DNA of 36,367 nt from Thamnocephalis sphaerospora (lineage: Eukaryota > Zoopagomycota > Zoopagomycetes > Zoopagales > Sigmoideomycetaceae): the NCBI GenBank assembly GCA_003614735.1, contig KZ992518.1, positions 1 to 36,367 of the forward strand, written 5' to 3'. Numbering within the stretch: the stretch's first letter is position 1; the number at the start of each line of letters is the position of its first letter. Both the position numbers and the translations under genes were made by a program. This document shows positions 11,098-22,237 of the stretch, piece by piece. Under the pieces are notes generated by a model that saw only the letters and a program-made list of their open reading frames with translations, did not search any database and was not told the origin of the DNA.

Positions 11098-12586
11098 CTA
11101 TTCGACGTCGTGCATCAGCATGACCTGCTTTTTGCCGGCAAGACCAGCGCCCGCTGCGGTAACAATGCTGCGCATCGAGTCCAGCGATGCTTCCAGCTGT
11201 AACTCGTGGCCCCATCGCGTCACCTCTGCGATGGGTGGCCATAGCGTTCCCGCTCGCAGCATGCCGATCAGCTCGTTGAGCATTTGCGCGCGCTCCTCCC
11301 TGCGACCCTCCCGCTTGTCTTCCATCCAGCGCGTCATCCAGTATCCATGTGCACTTATATCCTTGAAGATGAATGCCGACGCGGGAAGTGTTAGCGGCTG
11401 GCGCGACATGGCGCCGTACGTGACAAACGACCCGCCGTTGCTAATCAATCGCGACATCAAGACGTCAGTATTCGCTGAAGCTGCAGATGGACGAGCGCAC
11501 CTACCCAAGCAGGCGCAGCATGTCAGTGGCTGCCTTGCCACCAACACAGTTGAGCGCCAAAAAAGGTTTCCGCGCGTTTCCGCTGGCAAACAGTGCGCGC
11601 GTCTCGGCACTGCGCAAGTCCGTGTCGCGTATCACCCAGTCGGCGCCCATGTCCCGCAGCTGGCGCGAGAGTTCTTCCAGGTTTGGCCTATTGCATAAAG
11701 TAAGAACGACAGGCGTGCATTGGCGACATGTCACCATAGCATGCGCTCTAGCATGCTCACCGATCTCGAATAACGTTGAGCGTACGTATCCCCCAGGCAC
11801 GAGCAATTTGTATTACTGCCTGCCCAACCGCGCTGTTGGCGCCGTTCTGCACCACCGTGTCGCCTGCGCGCATGTGCAGCTGTCAGCAATGACCACTGGC
11901 TGCATCGATATTTCAGCCATGCCCTACCCGGTTGTAGCTGAACAAAGTCCTTGAGCATGCGGTAGGCTGTGCACGGATTGACAGCGAGCGTCGCCGCTTG
12001 CAGTGCCGTCAAGCCTTCCTTGGGGATCTTTTGTACTTCATGGATCTCCGCGGCTGCATACGTACGCCAAGTGCCTGGTGACCGCATCGCTGGTAAATCA
12101 GCATGCATGTACCTGCATGGACGAGCAACGACTCCACTTACCAAACGCAGGCACAGCAGGAAGCACCCAGTCGCCCGGTTGAACGTTCAGCTGCTGAGCT
12201 GCACGCTCACCAACCGCCACTACCTCAGCCACGCCCTCGTTGCCGCCAATGAAACCATCAACATCGGGGAGACTGCGAGCAGAGATTGGATACACGCCCT
12301 CCACCTGGTTGATATCCGCTGGGTTGACTGGCGCCGCAAGGAAGCGCAGATGCAGCGTCGTATCGGTGAGCGGCGGCAGCGGCACTTCGGTAATACTAGC
12401 GACAGCCAAGCGACGTTTGAGCGCCATAGCCGGGCACACGCCGTCCTAACAGCGAACCTACCGCAGCACCTCTGTCGGCCGACCAGAGTTTTCAAACGTC
12501 ACGCAGCGCGAAAGCGTCGTCCGGAAGCGTCGCGTGACAAAACTTGCCAGCGTTTCGCGTGACTTTCGCAGTGGAATGGCAAGCAT
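11098..12586 (-). CDS. ETR1: Mitochondrial trans-2-enoyl-[ACP]/CoA reductase (MECR/Etr1 type)
   Basis: NADPH-dependent reductase for the last step of mitochondrial type II fatty-acid synthesis, which feeds lipoate production. Exons are 12586-12462, 12395-12142, 12074-11928, 11863-11761, 11687-11505 and 11440-11098 (384 aa). Introns are 64-73 nt and all phases agree. The Arg-rich N-terminus ([20 protein letters not shown]) looks like a mitochondrial presequence. The family block [14 protein letters not shown] holds Tyr77, equivalent to the catalytic Tyr of Etr1p. Further landmarks are [29 protein letters not shown], the nucleotide-binding [32 protein letters not shown] and [18 protein letters not shown]. 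It lies tail-to-tail with the GAS-type gene, only 146 bp apart. Generic quinone oxidoreductases of the MDR superfamily are less likely. Confidence 0.95.
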
Positions 12587-12682
12587 GGCTAGTCCAAAGT
12601 CTCAGGTGGCTTAGGCAAACGTAACAAACGACAACAAAGTGTAGGTTGACCTGCCAACACTGTGTGCCGTTTTCTTCCCGCC

Positions 12683-15629
12683 ATGGCTGCCGCAATGCTC
12701 GACGAGGAATTCAGCGTTGGTCGCCTTTTCTCGCGGCCACTCGTAACCGAGGACTACATAGAATACCGCGTCTTCTTTGCTCCGACAGCTGCGGAATCTC
12801 CTGACGAGCTGAAGCGGTTGGCTGCGCAGATCTCGGCTGAATTGTTGCCATTCTGCAGCGAGTACATATGGCAAAAGGAGCCTTTTCGGCTGCGCGTTCA
12901 GCAGAATGGTAAGCTGCTACACGCTCTAACATTGCTGTACCGGACACTTACGCCGTGCTGTGCTACTCAACAGCGCAACACGGGGCACACCTTGCCGGTA
13001 GAACGACATTTGGCGACTGTATTGACGACGAGTGGTTTATCGTGTTTCTATTGCGAGAGATATCGCGTAGATACGACGACGCTGTTGTACAGTAAGGAAA
13101 TGCGGAGGCGAGTACGGCCTCACGGGTGTCTGCGGCTAATGGGCTCGGGGCGTGGTAGCGTGGTCGACAACGATGGCGATTTCCTGCTGATTGAAGCAGC
13201 GTCCTTTCTGCCTGGATGGCTAGAGCCAGAGACCAGCGAGCACCGCGTAAGCACAGAGCATGGCCGTGCTCCGCGTGTATGTTATCCCGCGCTAAATCGT
13301 ACTCTCTGCATACTAGGTATTCATCTCGCGTGGAGAGTTGCACATCATCCCCCTTGCGGTAATGGGGAAATCTGTTGGTCTATCCATGAGCGCAGCTGCC
13401 GCATTGGTGCGCCAGGAGGATATCGAAACGCGTGCAGATTCAGTATTGGCAAAGGCAGCTTTTCAGCGACTCGATGCGTGAGTAGCACTCGGTCAACAGC
13501 AAGCAACGACGTGAAAGACTTACGCGCCCATAATAGATATCCGGAACAAGCGCAGAAACATATCCACAAAGCCCTCTGTCGACTTCCGCTACGTATTGCC
13601 CAGCTGCTGAAGCAGGAACCGCAGTTGATCGCACCAGCCATCGAGGCATTCTACTTGCGCGACCCATCCGGAATGCGGGTGTGTAAATATGCTAGCACCA
13701 CCGCACTTCAACGCAACTGACTAGACAGCAGGCATGCTACCGTATGTCACGCTTCCCACCAAGCGAGTCAGTAACAACATGTGTGCGCTTTACGCGCACA
13801 CTCTACGCACAACTGGTTTGCCAAAAATTTCATCCACCCAAGCCATTCCACCTTCCACCACGCTCGGCGCCAGCCTTCAAAGCTGCGGAGCTTGGCATGA
13901 AATTGGTGAGCAGTGATAGCATGTAATGGCTTGTACGAGTCGACGCAGAGTCTGGCACTTACCTGGGGTACTAGGCGTGCGGATTCGAGATACTGTGCCA
14001 TGATGCACAGCTGGATCCCATGGACAAGCAGGATACTGCATCAACGAGCGTGAATGACATTTCTGTGAGTATTCGCGAGCCTTATCAGTGTATAGAGCAC
14101 AGCCACGGTGTGGCTGACAAGCACGCCAAATTCTGGCATTAGACCTACAATTTTGCCGGTGACAAGTCTTGGACGGCATATCATGAAAAACTGACAGCCT
14201 CTGGCTACTATCGCGTAAGCTTGATTCGGCCCATTCACTCTGCACCAAGCGCTATACTTACCGCCGCTACACACAGGATGAGCTAGCTGGCTCGTGTCTT
14301 TACACAACACTGGAACAGCAGGCAAAACGCCATTACCTCCAATCTGTTCGCTCAACGTGCGTTTGCGTGGTGTATGCCAGATTGCATAGGTCGATGAAAG
14401 CGCGCTAACGGTTTTTACTGTCGAGCATAGTGATGATCATGTATCAAGCATCAGCTGGGCATTGGGGCGTATTAGAGAACTGCTGGCGTGCCCACTGGCA
14501 ACCGAAGATGAGCTTACGAGCCTGGGTACAGGTGAAGACGAAGACGACGACAGCTGGCTTCAAGTCAACGAGAGCGATCTGAATCAACTGCTGCAAAACG
14601 AAGAGCAAGCGCTGGGCGTTGAGGAGGTAGGCCAAAGCTGTATTTATCTTTGCATGTACAATATGTTGCCATTGACTTGTGCAAACATCATAGGCCCTTG
14701 ATGACCTGGACAGCGAAAGCGACGAAAGTTTTGATGGCGATGAGCTGAAACACATTGTGCGCTCATTCCGTGAGTTTGTGAACCAAGAGGAGACGGGCCT
14801 TGCTGGTGCTGAGTTTCCCGAGTAGGTGGCTATAGAATGCTGTCGAAATATGCTCTCTAACTCTGCTGGCTGTAGTGAGCGACAAAGTGCGGCCGAAGAC
14901 GACGAACTGGATCCATTTGCAGACGCCGACGAAGACTTGGGCACAGCGGAAGGAAGCGGTGCAAAAGAACCCATCCGACTCGATGCATCGCGGTTCTTTG
15001 CTATTGCAAATGATATGTTTGGTGCGCATCCACCATTCATAATTCGCTTTGCCAGAGTCACTGACTATATTGCTTTACCTCAACACGCAGGAACGGCAGC
15101 TGAACCGGCAACCGAGCTCGTGGCGCCGAATGGAATAACATTGGAGGAAGCTAGCACACAGGGTAGGTGGTACTGGAACTGCGCACAAATGCAAGCAAAG
15201 TCTTATCACGCTTGTATTTCAGAATCGAGCACTGCTGCGGATAATGGTGGTGACGAGGTGATAGATGCTGAGCTTGTAGAAGCGATGGCGGCGATGGACG
15301 CGGAACTGTCTGGTACCAAACTGAGCCAATCGTTTGCGCGTGCAGCAGATGTGCTGCGCGCCAGTGAGCACGGTGATGCTGATGACGATGACATCACAAA
15401 CACATACGATTATGTCGACGACGATGCTGAAGATAGCAGCAGTACACCTCTAGCTCCGATTGATCTTGATTTGAATCTAGTGCAGAATCTACTAGAGTCA
15501 TTCAAGTCGCAGCAGGGCCTGGCCGGACCGGCTAGTAATATCCTTGGTCGTATGGGCGTGCGCATACCACGCGAGAACACTACGGATGACCGAGAAATCG
15601 TCAGCAGTGGCGAGGATAGACCAGAGTAA
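12683..15629 (+). CDS. ECD: Ecdysoneless/SGT1-family protein (ECD)
   Basis: Ecdysoneless-family protein; relatives bind the PRP8/R2TP machinery and affect pre-mRNA splicing and the cell cycle. Exons: 12683-12908, 12974-13091, 13159-13246, 13317-13477, 13537-13678, 13732-13905, 13975-14064, 14143-14214, 14277-14356, 14431-14626, 14694-14821, 14876-15021, 15091-15162, 15223-15629 (699 aa). Family landmarks in order: YIWQKEPF, FGDCIDDEWFIVFLLREISR, DNDGDFLLIEAASFLPGWL, RGELHIIPL, YPEQAQKHIHKALCRLP, APAIEAFYLRDP, MSRFPPSESVTTCVRFTR, AELGMKL, the acidic DDDSWLQVNESDLNQLLQ, and C-terminal ESFKSQQGLAGPASNILG. The ATG at 12683 has an ideal context (CCGCCATGG). Introns at 15022-15090 (69 nt) and 15163-15222 (60 nt) are stop-free and multiples of three, so they could be retained without breaking the frame. 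Confidence 0.94.
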
Positions 15630-16476
15630 AAGTAGCGGTCGAGTCATCGCGGGACATTGCAAGACAGCTGCATAGAGCACATGCATACACCTGTCGGGCG
15701 CAATTGTGTTGCGCTCTTTCCTTTCACAGCTACATTGAGGTAGCAGGCTCGTGTGTTGCCTCGGTGGCAGGCTATCCATTTTTCTCTGGCACACTTGCAA
15801 AGTCTGCTAGGCGACAGCCCAGCTCTTACCGTGGGGCCTTGGCTTTTCGTGTCCACTACAGCTACTTATTATCAGGTGCCTATGGGGTCAAACATGCAAA
15901 ACGTTGCGCTTCTACATCCACTGTATGAAACCCGTCGTATAATCCTCGGCATTTATGAGCGCAGCACTATACGAACGGGTGCGGGCAACACGACGTAACA
16001 TCTGCGTAAAGTAGTTTGATGACAGTGCGAAAATTGACATGACAAAAGCCAATCGGCCAGCCGTAAACAGTTTAGCCAGCGTATAGATGGCAACGAGTGC
16101 ATGTAGTGCGTAGCTGTAGCAGCCGTAAACATGCCAAGAGCTTTGAATGCTGAAACATGTGCATTATGTTAGCTTGCATGCGTTTAAACGGGTCATTGAA
16201 AACCGACCTTCCGACTGTTTAGCCCTGAGCTTTGCGAATTAAACTGCACGTGCAGACAAGGGGTGTACCACTCAACATTTACGCTAGATTACTATTGCAC
16301 AACAGCATCGCCATCACCGGGTATATAAATCCACGTCTATTGGTTGCTGGCGGCGGTGCTTTTATTCAAAATCACTTGAGCGCACCTTCAACGCAGTCTA
16401 CGCACACCAGTCACATTCCTTGCTGTCTACGCTGTAACCCTGTGCCTATCGCTGCACTCACCGCCGCGTTTTCGTC
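15630..16476. other. Intergenic region between ECD and the carboxypeptidase locus
   Basis: No supported gene. The longest frame (15753-15998, plus, 81 codons) has no recognised motif. A TATA-like GTATATAAAT at 16320-16329 lies about 150 bp upstream of the carboxypeptidase ATG and is a plausible core promoter element. Confidence 0.5.
16320..16329 (+). promoter_or_regulatory. TATA-like element upstream of carboxypeptidase locus
   Basis: The sequence GTATATAAAT occurs 148 bp before the ATG at 16477. Position and sequence fit a TATA box; there is no functional evidence. Confidence 0.4.
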
Positions 16477-17800
16477 ATGCGCGTCATTCGCTGCTTATCA
16501 CCGTTTTTGGCAGGCTCGATTTTTCTAGTCGCAGCTATACCAAGCCAAGTTCGCTTCGATGGCCAACGGGTGATCTCATTGTCGATGATTGGTAGTGGCG
16601 AAATGGCAACGAGTATCATAGATCAGGTTGAAAGCCGAACCTTGACGTGTGGAAAAGGACAGCAAACCAACTTCACGTTTGAGTCGATAATGCAGAAAAG
16701 AGGCGCTGGAGTTGATTTCTGGCATACAAATGGAGATAATTGTTGACAATGTGCAACGACTGGTGGACGCAGAGATGCATACGGTAAATTCACCAGGAAC
16801 GCAAAGGATCGACTGGTTTTTAGAGTACCATCAGATTGAGGATATCTACGACTGGCTTCGCCAGCTGGCCGAGAAACATGCGGATATTGTGTCCAAACCA
16901 GTTTTCATTGGGAGACAGTAGAGGGCCGCCAAATTCTGCAGCTACGGGTCACCGCACCTGGCGACCTGAGCAAGCGTAAGCGTATTTGGCTGGAGAGTAT
17001 GGTGCATGCCCGCGAGTGGATATCCGGCATTACTCTCCAGTATATAATCAACTCGTTGGTGGGCGGATACAGTAGAGGTGAACAGCGCATCAAAACTCTA
17101 CTCGAAAAGGCCGTCTTTGTGTTTGTGCCGGTCTGCAATCCGGACGGCTGTCTCTACGGCTGGCGCACCGACCGAATGTGGCGCAAGAATTGCGAGCACA
17201 CCGTGAGCGGTAAAGCTTATGGGGTCGATCTCAATCGCAATTGGCCAGACCACTGGGCCTCAGATGGCAGCTCAAACGACCCAGGCGCTGAAGATTTTCA
17301 TGGCCCGTCTGCGGGGTCCTCGCGCGAGGTGCAGGCACTGATGGCTGCCTATATCAAAGAACCAAACGTTGTGGGCGCCATTGACTTTCACGCTTATTCT
17401 CAGCTGATTTTGAGCCCATATGGCTGGACAAATGCTGCATCACCGGATGATGCAGCATACGAGCGCATAGGACAGCAAATTGCCGACGATATCTATCGGC
17501 AGAGTGGCAAAAACTATACTTTTCAACGTAGTATTAGCCTGTATCCTACATCCGGTACCGTGAGCGATTGGTGGTATGGCCCTGCTGTTGAGGCAAAAAT
17601 CAAGGCTGGCATCCCGGGGCCGCGGCCATATTCATTCGCTATGGAGCTGCGGCCAAACTGACGCTGACAATCAGGGTTTTCTTGCAGGGCCGGAAGAAAT
17701 CAAGCCTACTGGTCAGGAAATATACGATGCACCTGTACATTTTTCCGAAGAGGCGGAGGCTAACAGTTTGCCATCGGGCGCCATCAGCCCAGACTCTTAG
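16477..17800 (+). pseudogene. Secreted zinc carboxypeptidase (M14A), frame-disrupted
   Basis: Related to secreted metallocarboxypeptidase A/B, which removes C-terminal residues from peptides. An N-terminal signal-like segment (PFLAGSIFLVAAIPS) is followed by a divergent propeptide with DFWH. The catalytic domain keeps Zn ligands in VHAREWISG and IDFHAYSQ, the substrate site YGVDLNRNW, LYPTSGTVSDWWYG and the general-base Glu in FAMELRP. The reading is not continuous. The frame changes near 16720-16745, where about 30 propeptide residues also seem missing. It changes again at about 16912-16920, between PVFIG and TVEGRQILQLRV, and a third time at 17657-17661, where one extra base separates MELRP from TDADNQGFLAGPEEIKPTGQE. 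None of the gaps can hold a normal intron for this genome. Either it is a recent pseudogene with intact active-site codons, or the assembly has indel errors here. Confidence 0.82.
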
Positions 17801-18015
17801 TCGGCTCGACCAACAGTGCACCAAAGCAATCGCAATTGCCATAAATATTATTACACAGCCCGGATCATGCGACAGACGTGTCGTTTGCCCAAGCCACACT
17901 TTGTTTAGCCACTAGGCAGTCTGCATCGTACCGTACTCTGCGTAGATTTACACCGAGATCTGTATTGGATAACGCCAAGACCGCAACGGTCGTTGTTCAT
18001 TTACAGCACAGCGCT
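17801..18015. other. Intergenic spacer between convergent carboxypeptidase and ML genes
   Basis: Short AT-richer spacer between two convergent loci. It presumably holds both 3' ends; no gene was seen. Confidence 0.5.
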
Positions 18016-18486
18016 TTACGCAATTACGACATTGGTGTTGAGACAGACGAGCGTCGTTTCGTCAGAGTTGACGAGTTGTACATTTAGCTCAACATTTTCG
18101 TCGCGAAGAGGGATATCGGGGAGATCGGCCGTGATGGAAATCCTCTTGTTGGAGCCCGGCGCAATGGGGCATGCCAGCTTGGAGTTGGCGGATCCGCTGC
18201 AGATGTTGAATTCGCGGCTTTGCGTGAATGGGCCGAGCTTGGCGGTGATAATGGCCCGCGCTCCTTGGCTAACGGTGCTGGAAAGATCGCCTACGGCCGT
18301 TACCTTGACAGGAGCGCCAAACTTTGGCGGAGAAGGACTGACACGGATAGAATGCACGCTCAGCGGATACTGGGCACCTGGATTGCATCCAGTAAACTCC
18401 AGGTCGCCAGCAGACGACTGAGCAGTCACTTGCGATGCGGCCAGAGCCAGACCGGCAAGGAACACTACGGATGTGCGAGCCAGCAT
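18016..18486 (-). CDS. Secreted ML-domain lipid-transfer protein (NPC2 / PG-PI transfer type)
   Basis: Single-exon gene of 156 aa. An N-terminal signal peptide (SVVFLAGLALAASQVTAQ) precedes an ML (MD-2-related lipid-recognition) domain, an Ig-like beta-sandwich that binds sterols or phospholipids in the vacuolar lumen or outside the cell. Visible landmarks are DLEFTGCNPG, the strand SVHSIRVSPSPPKFGAPVKV, FNICSGSANSKLACPIAPG and C-terminal NVQLVNSDETTLVCLNTNV. The four cysteines are in family positions. The start at 18486 is chosen over in-frame upstream codons because it places the signal peptide at the N-terminus. Fungal relatives are annotated as phosphatidylglycerol/phosphatidylinositol transfer protein or NPC2. 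The ligand cannot be told from sequence. Confidence 0.88.
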   Translation of the reverse strand: MLARTSVVFLAGLALAASQVTAQSSAGDLEFTGCNPGAQYPLSVHSIRVSPSPPKFGAPVKVTAVGDLSSTVSQGARAIITAKLGPFTQSREFNICSGSANSKLACPIAPGSNKRISITADLPDIPLRDENVELNVQLVNSDETTLVCLNTNVVIA

Positions 18487-19020
18487 GACTGTCGGATTGA
18501 TTATACGTGGTGAGTGCAGCAGACGTAAAACACTGACAGCAGGCAGTTGCAAACAGGATAAAGCACAAGCAGCTGCGCAGGTAATGTATACTTCTTTTAT
18601 GCAACAGGGATACCCCTGGGCTGAACGAATGGCCGTAATTTCACGGCAGTGTTTGTTTTGCCCTTTATTTACTCGCATCACGGGTTGCTAGCGATGCAAG
18701 AAAACAAACGAACCGACTGCCTAGCCGTTGGTCAAATGCATGATTAGCTGCGGGTTTATGGACACGGGGCTATGCAGGATGATGCATGTCATCTTTGCTA
18801 GCGGATGTTTGCCCAAACTCTCACCGGCCAGGCCGCGGAAATAAGTGCTCTGCACATACTTGCCGCCCAGTATACACAAATACCTGGGCTAGCACTTTCC
18901 GCTGCTCTGGCTACTCCCACAGCTAATTTCAAAATGGACGCTGCTGCTACCTGCCGGGCTTTGTGCGGTACACATATCTTGCTACCACGCAGCTATTGGT
19001 AACGTCATTTTATTTGGCGA
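18487..19020. other. Intergenic region downstream of the Sey1-like gene
   Basis: It holds the promoter of the ML gene and the 3' end of the Sey1-like gene, both minus strand. No coding or RNA gene was recognised. Confidence 0.5.
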
Positions 19021-22000
19021 CTACGCGATGATGCATCCGCCGGCCGCCTTCTGCCTTGCTTGTAATTGCTCCAAATTTTCGTTTGCTAGCTTCAACTCCT
19101 CGTCCGCGTTCATTCTCTCTGCTTCTGCTTGCAGCGTGTCTGCATCAGCACTCTTCTTCTCTGCATCTTGGCGTAATTTATCAGCCTTTTCGCATGGCGG
19201 GGGCGTAGAGGCGTTGTTGAAAAGTGCCGCTTGCATCAGCTTTGCTTCTGCCGCCATTCGTTCTCCTTCAGCGCGCATCAGATCTGCTCGCGCCAGTTTT
19301 CTCTCCGCCTCTGCTTTTCTTCTCTCTGCCTCAGCGGTTCTTTTCACTGCTTCTGAATGCTCTCTCTCCGCCTCTGCGCCCTTTCTCTCCGCCACCGCTT
19401 GCTTCAACTCTATCAATGCCAGATTTCTCTCTGTTATCGCCTGCTTCTTCTCAGCAAACGCTAAATTTTTCTCGGCCTCGGCCTTCTTTTTCTCTGCTTC
19501 TGCCAAAACTCGCTCTTCCTCGGCCTTCTTTTTTGCTGCTTCTGCTAGTTCTCGCTCTTCCTCAGCTTTCTTTCTTTCTGCCTCGGCTTGCATCCTTTCA
19601 TTTGCGGCCTTCTTCACTACATGATCCTGCTGTAATTCCTCGCCCATTTCGCGTCGGATTTCCTCTTCACGTTCGAGCTTTTGTGCATTAATGCTGCCAT
19701 ACGTCTTTACCCTTTCGGCTAGCTTATCAACCAAAAGACTGAGCTCATGGCTAAAAGTCCAGCTTGTGCCATGGAGGACTATGCCTGCAAAGTAGTGTGG
19801 CCGCCAATTAGTATACTATCATTGGAAAACACTTTACAGCGCAGGATTGATTCGGTCTTACTATTCACTTGCTGCTCAAAGGTCTCCAAGACCGATGAGC
19901 AGATTTTCTTGGTTGACTCGTCATACACCTCGACAGGAGCCACATCCAAAGCATCCATTTTTTCCTCAAACTGAGCCTGTAAAGTCCTGAGATGGACTGT
20001 CGGAGGAACGCGGAGCAGAACCGCATATGGACCCGACGTCTCCCGAACCCCGTGTATCAGGATAGGCACATGTCATGCCTGCTGCCGTGCATCGGCAGGT
20101 ACAAGGCCTCGTGTACGAGATCGCCCACCTACGCCCTACTATTTAAGCATGCGTAGTTACGCGCCCCACTGGAATAAACCATCGAATCTCCCTTATCCTT
20201 CTAGTCGCAGACCCTTAGCTCGTCGCAGGCTCCTCGCCACGGGAGTTCTGCTCTTAGCAGGCCTATTTAGGCGTAAGGACATGCTGGTCCTTTCAGAGCC
20301 ACGACATGATTCGCCAAATTGGTGACCTGCCCGCGGAAAAGCGGCTCTAGCTGCACATAGAGGCTTTGCTGGAGTTCCTCACGCATTTCCGAATAAACCG
20401 ATGCATGGTAGTACCGTGCGCGCGCATCAAATGATGCTTTGTAATACATCCCATGCACAAGCAATAGTATAGTGATGCCAATTAGCGATGAGGTTATGCA
20501 AATTGCTGCGCAGCTACCAGCAGCACTCACCAAGCGCATTGCCTAACGTCTCCTTCATGTAAGTGTCAAGTTCATCGACTATCTCTCCTGCGTCGATTTG
20601 GCATTGGACGTTGCCGATGCTCTCTTGAAACTGCGATTCAGTTTCGGCGTATATTTTAGCGCAGCGGTGTTTGGCCAACAGAATTTGATGCGACGGTAAA
20701 TCCAGCTCCTGGTCTTTAAGAATCACACCCTTTACCGTCGCAATTGTGTAAGTTGCTGCAAAAACATCATGCCTTTGTTACACTCACCCATATACCAGAC
20801 GCATAGTGCGAAAATCCACTGGCAGGGATATTCCGACTATAGCGCGGCTGAAACACATAGTTGTCGCTGGTCTTGTCAATGAATCTGCACCGTAATTGCT
20901 TAGTGCTATAGCGTGCCATATCGCCCTAAACCTAACAGCAGCCTTACCGCTGGCGAAGCTGACTCATTGCCGTCTCAAATTGCTCCGGCACAAATATTTT
21001 ATGTGGCAGGCCCACAAACATGCAATCAAAAAAGTCGGAAAATCGACTGTTCTTCAATTCCTGTGGCTGCGGCGTAAATGACACGCAGGTGTGAATAAGG
21101 CGAAGAAAGCATCGCATATGCTCTGAAGCTCGCACCTTTGCTGCTTGGCTCCAGATAGCATCCATCGTGGCACACAGTTTTTCCTCGTGACTCTTCAGCG
21201 GCGTCAAGTTACAATAGTCGCGGATGACAAAAAAAAGCAGCGTTTTGCACCCTCTGCGCAAAAGCACCATGTATGTGTGAGATGCATGTCACAATGGCAG
21301 CCGCGCACCGTTGCAGCGGCCAGCTTACTCTGATTCACGAAACAGTCGCATGTTTGCCTCAAACACCGTCCTTAGCAGATCGATGTTGGCACCGTTATGG
21401 AGACCGATCGTTGTTTCCATCATGTTAATTATCAGCACCTCGGCAGTTGCCAGCGAAAACAGCGCGCTTCTGCGCTCGACTGTCTGCAAACAAGTGCGCA
21501 ATCCGCACTTTGTTAGGAACATCGTGTCATCATGCGCATGTGTACACCACCAACCCTGTCGTCGCCGCGTTCGTGACCATCCACGCCTTCAACATCCATG
21601 ACTAGAATATTGGCTCTAGCACTTTTTCCTATCCAAACCCCTGACGTCTCAGATATGTTAGCCAAGTGCATCTCGTCATTGTGGCAGATAATCGGCAGCG
21701 TTACCTCGCGTTGTTTGCTGCCTTTTTGAATGGTCCATGATGGAAAATTCAGTGCCAAAAAGGGCATTCAGTAGTGTGCCTAGTGCGTCGGGAGAACAAA
21801 GAGTTGCCGTATCAATAGGCTGTTGGACCATGGCCAGCACGGTTTGGTGCTACCCACTTTTTCCAGTGCTCTGCGACCCAAACACTGCGACAACATTGTA
21901 GTCAAGGTTGCAGTCGGACATTCCCCAGTCATGGTCAATAAGGCCGCTGGCATCACTAATGCGTATACAGTTGGTGAGCAGGCTCCCGCCTGTAGCGCAC

Positions 22001-22237
22001 GTGACCAAAACCACCCCTGCACAGTCTGCTGACTCACGCTAGCCGGTCGTTGCCATCAGTGAGCTGAAGAATACTAGCGGAATCTACAGCGGTCAAAGCC
22101 GGAGCAGTGCGCGCATTATCCGAAGGCTGTGCCAAGGCGTCATGGGTCGTATCTGCAGACGGTATCGAGATATCCCAAGTGGTTTCCAGGAGTGGTGCCG
22201 AGATGTCCCAGGCGGCATTCGGAGATGACGTGGCCAT
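19021..22237 (-). CDS. SEY1-like: Sey1/RHD3-type dynamin-like GTPase with C-terminal coiled coil and CaaX-like end
   Basis: Sey1/RHD3/atlastin-class GTPases fuse ER membranes. Clear exon junctions: 22237-about 22038, about 21989-21858, 21779-21705, 21640-21555, 21483-21329, 21253-21136, 21066-20948, then further exons to 19021. Motifs: P-loop [14 protein letters not shown] (an intron splits its Ser codon), [102 protein letters not shown], and the helical-bundle pieces [16 protein letters not shown] and DESTKK. The middle domain is shorter than usual. No membrane hairpin was found. Instead, 19021-19740 encodes about 200 residues of Ala/Glu/Lys/Arg heptad-like repeats ([17 protein letters not shown]) ending Cys-Ile-Ile-Ala, a CaaX-like prenylation motif. 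Splicing near 20820-20740 and 20270-19980 is unresolved, so a decayed copy remains possible. The family is certain; the architecture is provisional. Confidence 0.82.

Noticed and set aside
12662-12682. An upstream extension of ECD.
   Set aside because: The codon at 12662 is GTG. The ATG at 12683 has an excellent context and matches the family N-terminus.
15753-15998. 81-codon plus-strand frame after ECD as a small gene.
   Set aside because: No motif, no signal peptide and no codon-level support.
16477-17800. Programmed frameshifting as an explanation of the broken carboxypeptidase frame.
   Set aside because: Three separate disruptions, one with missing residues, and no slippery sequence seen. 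Pseudogene or assembly errors are simpler.
19028-19624. A 198-codon plus-strand open frame rich in Ser/Ala/Phe.
   Set aside because: It is the antisense shadow of the repetitive coiled-coil exon on the minus strand. No family is recognised.
20434-20552. A hydrophobic stretch ([20 protein letters not shown]) that looks like a transmembrane anchor in the Sey1-like gene.
   Set aside because: It lies between a donor (GTGAGT after the codon block ETLGNAL) and an acceptor (TTACAAAG) that join in phase into [17 protein letters not shown], as in Sey1. It is therefore most likely intron sequence.
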